Part shown: positions 53,365 through 63,948 of the stretch, one piece after another
Numbering within the stretch: position 1 is the stretch's first letter
How the letters are laid out: every line of letters begins with the position of its first letter
Assembly: GCA_030848705.1 (NCBI GenBank)
Contig: CM061239.1
Span: 86,286,363-86,350,362, forward strand
Origin: Heracleum sosnowskyi
Lineage: Eukaryota; Streptophyta; Magnoliopsida; Apiales; Apiaceae
DNA: 64,000 nt
Direction of reading: 5' to 3'
Program-made: the position numbers and the translations under genes
The notes under the pieces: model-generated
The model's input: the letters and a program-made list of their open reading frames with translations, nothing else
Told to the model about the DNA's origin: nothing
The model's database searches: none

Positions 53365-53475
53365 TTACACTCTGAACCAGCTTAGTACTTCTACCCGAGG
53401 TGCTGCCACTGCCATCCTATGGGCGGTCTGCGCGGCCCATACGCGCTTCCGAGCGGTATGACGAATCATGGCCAT
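53365..53475 (-). CDS. short LTR ORF (36 codons), right E7 LTR
   Basis: This is the same ORF as 43333-43443, in the 5' LTR, where it would lie in the transcribed leader. The start, length, stop and VEVLSWFRV tail are kept. Substitutions at residues 3, 8, 14, 25 and 27 suggest no selection since insertion, as expected for a dead element. Confidence 0.3.
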   Translation of the reverse strand: MAMIRHTARKRVWAAQTAHRMAVAAPRVEVLSWFRV

Positions 53476-53494
53476 CTAATCTAGCTGTTGTGTT

Positions 53495-53497
<3 letters not shown>

Positions 53498-53550
<53 letters not shown>
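53498..53550. repeat. (AT)n microsatellite in right E7 LTR
   Basis: A pure AT run of about 53 bp. The left LTR has only about 15 bp at the matching place (43468-43482). Spurious IYIY ORFs arise from it. Confidence 0.95.
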
Positions 53551-53552
<2 letters not shown>

Positions 53553-54695
53553 AAAGCAAGAGTGAGCACTAAGCCCATCAATAATACAAAGCAGCATAAG
53601 CATATATGTAAGCTTATATCATAAAGGAAAACCTTTAAAACTTCATTCATATTTAGAATGATATATTTATTTTCTTTTCGTCAAAACCTGGCATACAATG
53701 CAACTACTGTATGAGGAACATAATTACTCATCACTACCACATTATCCGCAACTCAGCACCTAGGCTTTCGTTACAATGTGCAGCACAACTCCAATTAGAG
53801 GAAAGGGACCTTTTTCCGGAGCACGCCCCGATACACGATGATCAGTCGTTGTATCGTACTCACACTTTTCTACTAGTAGATGGACGACATCTTAACACGA
53901 TTATCACCCTAGCCGCATACGGGCTTTGTATCTGCTGGACTGTCCCACAGCCTCCTACGCGAGATAAGTGTTGGACTGCCTAGCAGCCTCTTACGCTAAA
54001 ATCAGAGGTACTGTCCAACAGCCTCCTTCACGTTTACTCCTGGTCCCGGATAATCATCAATGAAACGGGAATCGGAATTTAATCCTATTTCCCCCAAGTA
54101 CAATTACTTGTCAAAAACTTTGAAACAGTTTAGATTCTTTACTCTAGAATATTTGAAAGGAGTAAGTCACAATGTGGGTTGACATCAGTCAACGAAGCTA
54201 CGAATGATTACCACGTATTTTAAAATCATGACCTGGGAGTTCATCGACATTTTCAGAGTTCAACGAGTTTGAAATTCTTTGATTGAATAGGGGAGTCATC
54301 CCCAGCTATAGGTACTCTAGAAGAATAGAGGAAGTAAAACTATTTCCTCGACTCCTGGAACTGGATTCCCAATTTTTGATAAGTCAGAAAATATTTAATC
54401 GCATTTAAATATTTTTAATAAACTTAAAATAATATTGGGGAATCTTTGCTTTAAATATCTTTTCTGAAGATCAGAAATATTTGTGTAATTATTAGAACCT
54501 TAAATAATAATATAATAAGGTTCTATGATTTTTAAATCATATTTGGAATATTTAATAAATATCCAAATAATAAATATTGAATTATTATTCAATAATATTA
54601 CACTTAAGTGAATATTCAAATAGTATTCACTTATTTAAATAAATAATCAAAATAATATTTTTAATAATATTATTTAATACCTCATATTAAATATC

Positions 54696-54700
<5 letters not shown>

Positions 54701-54750
<50 letters not shown>
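54701..54750. repeat. second (AT)n microsatellite in right E7 LTR
   Basis: About 50 bp of pure AT, with about 21 bp at the matching left-LTR position (44591-44611). Expansion or contraction has occurred since insertion. Confidence 0.95.
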
Positions 54751-54754
<4 letters not shown>

Positions 54755-56269
54755 ATATTTAATAACATATTTAAAATATGACTATCCCTGGACCCTCCAG
54801 TTTCTGACAGTATAATCAAGTCAAAATAATAATTTAACTCCCGGTCTAATATTTTAAAAATCATCGTATGAGTGCTCTATCCTTAGAGCCTTTAAAACCT
54901 CGGTTTATATCTAGTATTTACATAGCATATAAACATGATCTCTTATAAAGCTTTTTATATCAAAAGCATAAACAGTTATAATCTTTTCACAGCATTAAAG
55001 CAGGATATATATCACAGGCACAACAGTTAATCACAACAGCATCACTTATATGATGTAGGGTTTGAAAACTTGCCTTGGTGTCTCGGTGATGTGGTAGAGG
55101 GGGCTTGAGAGTGTGCTCTTCGATCTATAACAAGATACACAATTCATAGTCAGTCCCCTAGGACCAATTAATGTGCCATTACTTAAGCACTAACGTTCGA
55201 TTAATGAAAATCAAATGTCTCGTTCTTGGTCACCTAACACCTCATGACATTCCGTAAACCATAAGTCAAAAGTTTGGGTGGGAATCTATCCTCAAAACCC
55301 AAGTACTTTTCCATTACTAACTCCTTGTTTTTAAGTATCCCCTTAAGGGTATTTCACTCGCGCAACCTTTGTTCTCGCATTTTTATAAAATCGAAAACTT
55401 ATCTTTTTGACACGAAACCTCCTAGGTTCCTTTCCTAACAATCCATGCTAGTATCCATTTGAATATCTCAACTCAATTCCATTTTTAAAGGATTTGATCA
55501 CTATCTCAAAGTTCATGTAATGAACTACTTAGCTATCTGAAACCGCTTTTACTAAAACGGACGTTTCTCCTAAACCGTGAATCGAAACGATACGATTCTT
55601 TCGCTAAAACAAACTACAAAACATAGTCTACATGGTCATGGCCAGAAACCTCTATGGTTATGCCTTTAAGGTAACCGTGGCCTCTGTCCAAACTTCCTAA
55701 GTAAAATTCGACATGGTAACGACGCTTAAGCGTGATTCCCGTTTTTAAAACACTTTAATCAATCCACCAATCCACAACCAAACAATCACAACCCAAGGAT
55801 CTCATACAAACCACTTTATTTCTGTCTACACAAGCTCATAACACTAACCACTAGTTCAACCATCACTTACTCCATTAAACATCATACATATCATGCAAAG
55901 CATCTCTACATCATACTATCACTAACAATCATCCATTTATTCACTAATATCAAATCATAAGTAAAAGTGTGAGAGGGTTTATAACTTCCTTGGTACTTAG
56001 TATAGCCTAGCAATGGGTGGTATGACCTTCTTTGATCCTTGATTATCCTTTACAAGCCTTAAACTTCAAGATCAAAACAAGAAATCAAGAATTACTATTC
56101 ATCTTTACTATTCATCATCAATTTTGATTCCATTTTTGAACAAGCTAACAATCATGGATGAAGCTAAGATCAAAGATTTACCTTAGTTTATGGATGAGGA
56201 TAATTTAGTGTAATAACCCGAATTTTTGGTAAAATTAAAACTTTTCTTATTATGATTAAGTGCATCAGT

Positions 56270-56720
56270 GAATAGTGAATTTGGTGGATGAATAGTGATT
56301 TTGAGGGTTAAGAAAATTTTCATGCCACCTATGTACGAGACGTAGTGTGGATATTCCGAAGTCATATTAGTGATCTACGAAGTAAATAAGTGTATGTAAA
56401 GATGATCGGAATTCAGAAAATCCAGACTTTATTGTTATGGAATATTTGACCGGGCAGTGAAGAGCATGCATATCGATGAGATCAAGAGAGTGATTTATTT
56501 AAATTGAGAATCCAAGGATTTTATATTTTATTATTTTATTAAAGTCGATTTAAGGATTCGATTGTTGGAGTGAATAGTGAATAATTACTATTCACTGCGA
56601 GAATCGCGTAGAATTTTATTCGCTCTTTTTAGGAAATATTTTCGAATCGTTTCAAGAGGAACAAAAACAAGGATGAATAGTAACATTGATGAATAGTTCT
56701 CCAAGATGAATAGTAAAATT
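56270..56720 (+). repeat. dispersed GAATAGT motif array in E5 U3
   Basis: Six direct copies of (AT)GAATAGT lie near 56272, 56291, 56572, 56672, 56691 and 56709, with one inverted copy (ACTATTCAC near 56593). All are upstream of the leader. Single copies of the motif also occur in the E7 LTRs (for example near 46638). Confidence 0.8.
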
Positions 56721-58105
56721 TTATAGTCTCCGATTGATCCTATATTTCAGCGGAAGTTCAGGAATAATAAACGGTTACTAATCGTGTAGTCAGAAATCGC
56801 AAACGAAAACGAGAATCGAAAATCCGTTCGAAGGAGCAACCTTGGACGTATTATAACTTAGGAAATAAATAATAATATATGTATTAAAAGAAAAAGGGAA
56901 AGGAATGAATTAGTGGAAGAAGTGTGTTAAAGAAGCTTGTAAGCTTAACCAAACTTGAGGGGCTAACTTGCATTTTGTTAAAAACAAAATATCTACCATC
57001 ACCACACTTCCACCACACCTTATCCACACAAATTTCCATAAAGTAGCAGCCTCTCACATCCATTTTCTTCAAGAAAAACCGTGGCTAAGGAAGAAGAAGA
57101 AGAGGAAGCAAAACTCCATGGATTCTTGGTCGTTTCTCGAGTTCTTATGCTTAAAACAAAGAAGAGCTCAAGCCCATTCTTTTAAAGGTAACATCTCCAA
57201 CACCCACCATCTCTAGAATGGTCTTTTATTGTGTTTAATAAGATGATGAATAGTGTTTTGTTGAGTTTTATGTTTATAATTGAAAGATGGAAGCATGAAT
57301 GTATTGTTAAGGTCATGAGTAAGTGGATTATGTAGTTTGTTTAGTTGTTGGATGAGTTGTGGATGGATTTTAAATGTGATACCAACTGGTATGGATCGGT
57401 TTGAGATTGATAATGGACTTTAAGTGTTTCAATTGATGTGTATGATGATTGGTGGTGAATTGGAATGAGATTTGAATCTCGAAAACGTTAAGTTTTAAGC
57501 CGTCGTAATGCCCGATTCTCGTTAACTCTAAAAACTGCCTAGAATCCGAAAACCTAACTGCCTCTTTTGGTTCAGTGATGAACATGACTGTGTAGATCTT
57601 TATTTCTAGTTTACGTGAATGCAAGAATCATGTCATTACGATTTACGGTTTATGAGATATGACCATTTTAGTGAAAGTGGTTCAAGGAATGAGATTGCAG
57701 AAATGTACCAACTTTGTGGCTATGTTTGAGACCCTTAAGAGTTGTTTTAAAATATGAAATTTTGTATTGAAGTGCCAAGGACAGTTATGAAAGTTTGTAC
57801 GAAGGTTTCGAGTCCAAAAGATTATTTTTCGATTTTATGAAAATGTGTTAGCCGAGGTTGCGCAAGTGAAAACCACTAAGAACATGACTTAGAAACCAAT
57901 GTTGTAAATGGTTAAGTATAACTTGTATTCGAGGATCGATTTCGGACTAAACCTACGACTTAAGTAATTTTCGATTAACATGGACTTAGTATGAGCCTAT
58001 AACGAGCTAGTAATGCCTTGGTTGTGTTTCTCTTACGTGTTTAAACATTGTGTACAAGTGGATTATCCAGGGGATTAACCGTGTGTTTTCTTTGACTTTG
58101 TCTAG

Positions 58106-58150
58106 ATTGTCCGACATCGTCCCGAACCCCTATCACTTCTCGAGCATCAG
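58106..58150 (+). other. exon-like block with GC-type donor in E5
   Basis: It is bounded by a pyrimidine tract and TCTAG| on the left and ATCAG|GCAAGTTT on the right; 45 nt. It matches the blocks at 40209-40282 and 44923-44973 in boundary type and position. Confidence 0.4.
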
Positions 58151-58320
58151 GCAAGTTTCTAAATCTATACTTTGAATTATTGACTATATAATACTGCTTT
58201 TGCCATGTATAAAAATTGGACAGTTTTGCGATATATCTTATTTCTTGTTGAAATAGATTTGACCTTTGGATTATATAAAATCTTTTGAGTTAAGTAGTTA
58301 TGAACCGGTTTACCTGGTAG

Positions 58321-59659
58321 TGTTAGGTCCTGATATGTTTGTAGAAGGGGGTTGAATACAAACAGTACCGTTTAATCGAATTTGTATTGTTGAATTTAAC
58401 AAATACAATACCAAATTTAATGCGGAATAAAATGAAACAAGATTCAAGTTAAATAAAACTCTATTGAACTTGAAGGGTGTTACAATTCTGTGTACAGATT
58501 ACAGAGATCTTGTTAAAACAAATCTAGAATAAATTCGACATGAATTTATCTATATTTGTAATAAAAAGGATCGAATACTAAAAAGTAGTTCGATAGAAAT
58601 TCTAGGGATTATGATCCGCTAGATTGTCAAAGCAATACAAGTAATCAATTTCTAGTTGTTTGGATTGTACATTTACTGCTAGAAATTAATTTCCTGAAGA
58701 ATTTAAAGCTTGGACAGTTGCTTCTATTCAATGGCAGAAGTAAAGAGGTTTGATGCTTTTATCTTTCTGTCTTCTGTTTGTTTTGTGTGTGTTGTTCTGT
58801 ATTGATTACAATGACTTGTATTTAAACAAGTCACACAAATCATTTCCACGCGCCAAAACAAAGCCTTCCTGAATATACACGGTAGTACTATCTAATATAC
58901 TTGGTAGTACTATCGGTAGTACTAACTGGGATAGTACTACTAGTATAGAAATGATAGAACTACTAGAATAAGAATTAGAAACAATTCTGATTTAATATAT
59001 ATTCTACTTTTAATTGATTTAACAAATGAATTAATTCTTTTAGAATTAATTCACAGATTAAATAAATTAAATAATTGACTTAAATAATTCCATAAATAAA
59101 TTAATTCTTGAGAATTAATTTTATACATTAAATTACTTAAGATCTAGATTGATTAATTTAATATATGAATTAATTCATAGATTAAATTAATTATCTTATA
59201 GAATAATATTAAAAAAGAATTAAAACTAATTCTTAGAACCACTAAAATTGATGACGAACTTCCACTGACTGACGTTGACACTCCATGTACTGTCTGGTTC
59301 ATGAGCGACTAACTTTAATGGTTGTTCTTCATACTTGACTTGAAGATGTGATTCTTTTCTCCTTCTATTTAAACAAAGGACTGTAACATGTACTTTTTCC
59401 CGTCACACTTCTGAAATCTCTGTCACTTTTAAATAGTTCCACTTCCTTGAATACTTCACTGAGGCTTGAACAATAAATTGAACTTCTTCCAATGTAGACT
59501 TACTTCAAGACTGTAGATGACTTTAATCTTCATTCTCTTGACAGATATAATCTTCTGAGATTCCTGTGACATCTGTATTTATTATTTACTTATTACATCT
59601 TGGTTTATGTTGAGTAGAATCCTCTGTGTTTACAAATAGGCCTAGACATATGCCTTTCA
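58321..59659 (-). repeat. E6 3' LTR (1339 bp)
   Basis: It runs TGTTAGGTCC .. GCCTTTCA. The minus-strand TATA-like box TTTAAATA is at 58818-58826. A GGTAGTACTATC array at 58881-58947 lies immediately upstream in element orientation. The middle (58990-59230) is a run of TTAATTYAT words. Confidence 0.85.
58881..58947 (+). repeat. GGTAGTACTATC array in E6 U3
   Basis: Four copies of a 12-bp near-palindrome (GGTAGTACTATC, GGTAGTACTATC, GGTAGTACTAAC, GATAGTACTACT) start about 55 bp upstream of the LTR TATA-like box. TAGTACT recurs upstream of ORF3 at 63954-63986. Confidence 0.85.
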
Positions 59660-59923
59660 ATCTCCCCCTATTTGTTTGTTAGACAATAACAACCAAATAC
59701 CTCTAGAGGATAACTCAACTAAAACAAGAAAAGATAAGACTTTTAAGAGCCAAGCAAATAATAAAAAGTTCTGGATTAAATATAACAATTTCCAGATTCA
59801 AACAATAAAGATAAATACAAGATAGATGTTCCTCTAGCCTGAACAAATGATAAATTTCCCTATCTTGATTTACCTAGCTCTAAACATATAACATTTACAA
59901 ATTGAGCTAACTACATCATGCAT
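59660..59923 (-). promoter_or_regulatory. E6 polypurine tract and 3' UTR
   Basis: The minus strand reads AAATAGGGGGAGAT before the LTR start. The remaining 250 bases are AT-rich, without an ORF, between the ORF3 stop and the tract. Confidence 0.8.
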
Positions 59924-62900
59924 TTAGTCTCTAATTTCACCTTCTTCAGATTTTGCCAAGGTGACTAGAAGATCTTTGTCAAGGACACGATCACTTTCAG
60001 AAACCACACCACTTGGCATTACTGGTTGAGTGGTGATCTTCTTCAATCTATTCTTCATCTGAGCATACCTTGGAATTTTCTCCGTGTAGTAGTCTGAAAT
60101 CATATCAGCAACTTCAGACTTCTCTACAGAAGCAAACCCAGAAGTTCTAAGAAGATTCTCCAACTTCACCAGTTGCATAGCAGTCTGTAGCTTCATGGAA
60201 TCAGGATCCAGCCTTACAGTCTCCAAAGTTGTACCTCTGTAGATTTTGACTTCATAAGGAAAATGTACAACTTGAGGGCTGGCCTTCATAGCAGAATCTC
60301 TCAGCCGGTCATACAGAAGCTCGTTCAAGCAAGAAGATCTCTTTACTTTACTCATCAGAATCCACAATTCAGAGAGAGGTCTTCTTTGGAGTAGTTCAAG
60401 AGAAACAGTGAATGACCCTTCAAGAGCACTTGAGACATAGATGAACAGTTCTTGTCTTACTTGATCAAATGCAGACGTAATCCTTAAGATATCTTCCTTC
60501 AATGCCTTCATATATAATGAGTTGTCTGGATTAACAATTCTGATCTTCTCAAGCAGCTTCAGAAAAGTAGCATCATTGTTTGTGCCTCTCTGAGGGATAT
60601 CAAACATCTCCCTTGCTTTATCCCAATTGCTTCCTTGCTTCATCCTCACATCCAATCTCCTTTCTTTGACATGAATACTATGAAGACGTTGTTTGTCTTC
60701 ATGTTCAGCCTTTTGAATCTTTAGCTTCTGAGATATGATGTCGGAGACCTTAGCATTCTCATCCTCCTTTCTCCTTAGCTCTGCTTGCTGTTTCTTCAAC
60801 TCCTTCTGAAACAAAGGGTCATGTATATATAATTCAGCTTCATCTTCCCAATCATCAAAGTTGGCTGCCTCCTCAACCTCCTCCTCACCAAAAGCTTCTT
60901 CAGGTATGGTCTTCTCCAGATCACCAGATGTGTCAAATTGGAAGTCATCCTGTTCACCATGGTTGTAGTAGGCATCATCAAAAGCAGACTCCTCCATTGA
61001 TTGTTTACCTTTCCCCTTATCCTTTCCAGAAGCTCCTCCAACTTCTCTGTTTCCTCCTTCTTTCTCCTTCTCCCCCTTAGTTGAGGAATCCTCTACAGTT
61101 TGAGCTTTGGAAGCCCTAGGATTCACCTCAGATGTTCTCCTTATGTCTCATATTTCTTCTCTCCTCTCTCCTTCATATCCTCCTTCATCAGCATCATCAT
61201 CATTATCTTCATCATCACCCTCAAAGAATTCTCTTTGTTCAACTGTAGGTTGATGTGACTTCTTTATCATAGCGTACAGATGTTTCATCCCTTCGTTCAG
61301 ATGCTCCATTCCACCTTCAATTTTAGAGAATCTTTGATCATTAAACCATTGGTTTTCATCAACAGTTTGCTGAACAAAATCCACTTGAGCAGTAATGGCA
61401 GCAAACTGATCAACATTTGACGTTGTAAGATCAGAGACGTCCGAAGCCAAAAGTACTTGAGATTGCTGAACAACATTGATCTTTGGTAGGAGAGTAGTCT
61501 TCAAGCTTTCAATATCATCTTTAATCAAACCCAGCTGATTTGTTACAGAGGTGGAAGAAGAAGACCGTTCAACCACTTGTGCTTTAAGAATTTCCTTCTC
61601 AGCCTGGGTTTCTTGCAGTTGTTTCTGTAGAGCAGCTATCTGAGCTAACAAAGAAGCAGTGTTTGTGTCAGTGTGTGCACTCACTTCAATTTCTCTCAGT
61701 GGTGTTTCACTCAACTCACGTGCTTGTGTATCACTCTCTGTTTGATTTTGATCTCTAATCACTAGCTGTCTTTCCAAGTTATCAGATTGAGTACCTGCAA
61801 TAGAAATCACCCTAGCCCCTTCAAGAGAGGTCAGTGGTTGGGCAATGGGACTTCGCAAATCCCGATCCCTGGTTGACTCTGTCAAAATATTTGACATTGT
61901 ATACTGAATTGCTTCAGAGACAGACTCACCAAGTTGCCTTTCACTTTCTCCAGTAAAAACTGTGAGTGAAAAATCCCTTAAGGGAGCCAGAGATGTTCCC
62001 TCTGGGAGGGGAGAAAATGATTCTATTATAGGTGGCAAAGAATCAGATTTTCCCTCTGATGCCTGTGAAGGCAATTCTACCGTGACAATGGTAGGCACTG
62101 TTTCAGATCCTAAGTGCTCTCCTAACAACGTGTCCTGAGTTTCTTCTATTTGGATGTCTTCTCCCATTGTGAGTAATGGGAGAGTGCTTGACTCGTTACA
62201 GGTTGCCAGGGCCCGATGGCGAATTTCAATAGATTCATCCTGTTGAGAGGATGTCTCCAGAGACTGTTCAATGGCCATTTCAAATTCCATATCCTGTTGG
62301 GAGGACATGGATGGGCTTACAGATGTCTCTCTATAGGTTTTCCTTTTCTTTAGTGGTGGAGACAGAGCTGTGGGTGCACTCAATGTTTGTTCACTACTAG
62401 ACCTTTGTCTTATTAAAGAAGAAGTTTCAGGTTGAGAGATTAAAGGATTAGACACAATGTTTGGCTCTCTGACCTGGGTTAGAGATTGTGGTTCTACAAC
62501 CTCTTGGTCTGTCCTATCAACCACTTGGGCTTCAGCAAAGGTGCCAGATGATCCAGAGATAGGATGTATTACCTGTATTGGCAGTTCCTCTGAAGTTCCA
62601 GCTGCAATAACTAGTTGTTGATCAGGAACAAAAGGTTCAAAAGTAGGAAGGTTAAAGAATTGTGCCATGAATGGACTTACAACCACTGGTGTTATGTTCA
62701 ATTTTAGAGAGGTGTGGAGTCTTTGATAGAACTTACTAGCAGTAGTAGGAGAAGGAACAGATATAGCATTTAAAAACAACTCCTTGTGAGCATCAGATAA
62801 CACATGATTGATTAAGATAGTGAGAAATCTAGGATAGAAACACCTGACCTTTCTACCACTATCATGATCAATCCTGGAATTTGATACTCTCCTAACTATA

Positions 62901-63442
62901 AGACTCCAGATAAGATGACCAATGTTAAGTCTAACATTAAACACAATAGCATAAGCAATGTACTGCAACAAAGATGGAATATTTTGAAAATTGCTTTTAG
63001 TACAATTGCTGAAAACCTTAGCTAAAGTATCAAATAAGACATCCCATTCACAGACCAAATTAGCTTTACTGAGTTTGGGCAACTCCAAAGGACCTTGATA
63101 ATGAATTCTGTTGAAAAACTGAATTAATTAAATATCAGAAGGAGTCCTATCAAAGTTGTCCCTAGGAATTTGAAAAACTTCACAAAACAAACCCTCAGTA
63201 ATAGTGTACTGTGTGTGCTCAATTGTGAAAGATATAGAATTCAAATCATCAGAAATTACAGCACTAGAACACAGTAACCTAAGTGGTTCAATTTTTAAAT
63301 CAGCAGATAAACAAATAGCACTACTAACACAACACTGCGAATTTAAAAACCGAATCCAAGGTCGAAAACGATCAACCGGGCATTTCAAAGGATCAAAATA
63401 CCCAATGTAATTGTTTTTAACAACCTCAAAATTCTGAGCCAT
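59924..63442 (-). pseudogene. E6 ORF3, one frame with two stops
   Basis: A single 1173-codon frame begins MAQNFEVVKNNYIGYFDP and is interrupted by stops at 63128-63130 and 61148-61150; coding continues in frame across both. The N-terminal domain has VCEWDVLFDTLAKVFSN, IAYAIVFNVRLNIGHLIWSL and FYPRFLTILINHV, matching the E1 domain. A linker has a basic cluster PPLKKRKT and TCNES and LGEH motifs also seen in E1. A coiled coil (AQIAALQKQLQETQAEKEIL) and an acidic Asp run come before the second stop. The C-terminal part has a charged helix and RRPLSELWILMSKVKRSS. No signal peptide or membrane helix is seen. Function is unknown. Confidence 0.82.
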
Positions 63443-63911
63443 AATAAACTAAGCAAAGGTTAACACAGAAAATCAAAAACTCAAATAATTATGAATAATT
63501 CGAATTTAAGGATTTTAAAATTAATAAAAATTAATTAAAAATCCAAATTTTCAAAGTTCTCCAAAAATTACCAAATTTAAGTATGTTAATCCTTGACAAA
63601 AACCACACACACTGATATTTTTAGAATCAAAAACTCACTTTTAAAACCCTAAAAACGAATCCTAAAACCCTTGGAATCCAAAAACTCAAGAACACAAAAA
63701 CTTGAAGAAATCTGGATTTTAGACACTCAAATTAATGGGCTTGAGAAGATGAACACAGTGATGGTCTTAGTTTTCAAAACTATCAAGAATCGAATCCGGA
63801 AAAATGAAATGAATTGGGCAGCAATTCGTTTCTTGATAAGTAGAAGAGAGAGAATATTAAAAACGACAGTTATGTTAAAACATGAACTGTTGAATTACTA
63901 TAGTGAAAAGT

Positions 63912-63948
<37 letters not shown>

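Larger units (their letters stand above)
43003..56208 (-). mobile_element. E7: Tekay-like chromodomain Ty3/gypsy element
   Basis: Minus-strand element with two long LTRs, left 43003-46833 (3831 bp) and right from 53035 (interrupted at 56209 by E5). The polypurine tract is at 46834-46852 and the PBS at 53019-53030. Protein order is upstream ORF, gag, protease, RT, RNase H, integrase and a C-terminal chromodomain-like segment, which places it with the Tekay/Del chromoviruses. At least five in-frame stops and a frameshift make it defective. The left target site is GCTAT. The partner lies beyond the window, because the rest of the right LTR is displaced by E5/E6. Confidence 0.92.
53035..56208 (-). 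repeat. E7 5' LTR, interrupted
   Basis: It is homologous to 43003-46034. It differs from the left LTR by substitutions, longer (AT) runs (53498-53550 and 54701-54750) and two short blocks missing from the left copy (about 30 bp each, near 53761 and 55738). The missing last 800 bp lies right of the nested elements. The divergence implies a much older insertion than E1. Confidence 0.92.
56209..58320 (+). mobile_element. E5: Tekay-like long LTR, partial
   Basis: It starts TGTAATAACCCGAATTTTTGG after target site TTTAG (56204-56208) inside the right E7 LTR. It is homologous in layout to the other long LTRs: a leader ending at donor AAG|GTAACA (57188), acceptor TTTGTCTAG|, a 45-nt exon-like block (58106-58150) and donor CAG|GCAAGT. 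E6 interrupts it at 58321, so whether it is a solo LTR or a full element is unknown. ATGAATAGT motifs recur at 56270-56715. No protein gene is seen; CDS-like text near 57109-57187 is probably leader. Confidence 0.8.

Noticed and set aside
53417..53650. 77-codon ORF with an IYIYIY run
   Set aside because: It is a translation of the (AT)n microsatellite in the E7 LTR. Similar runs at 54682-54864 and 63671-63946 have the same cause.
57094..57216. Possible host exon in E5 (KKKRKQNSMDSWSFLEFLCL)
   Set aside because: It lies in the LTR leader before the putative first donor, with purine-rich low-complexity sequence. No family match is recalled, and the LTR explains its position.
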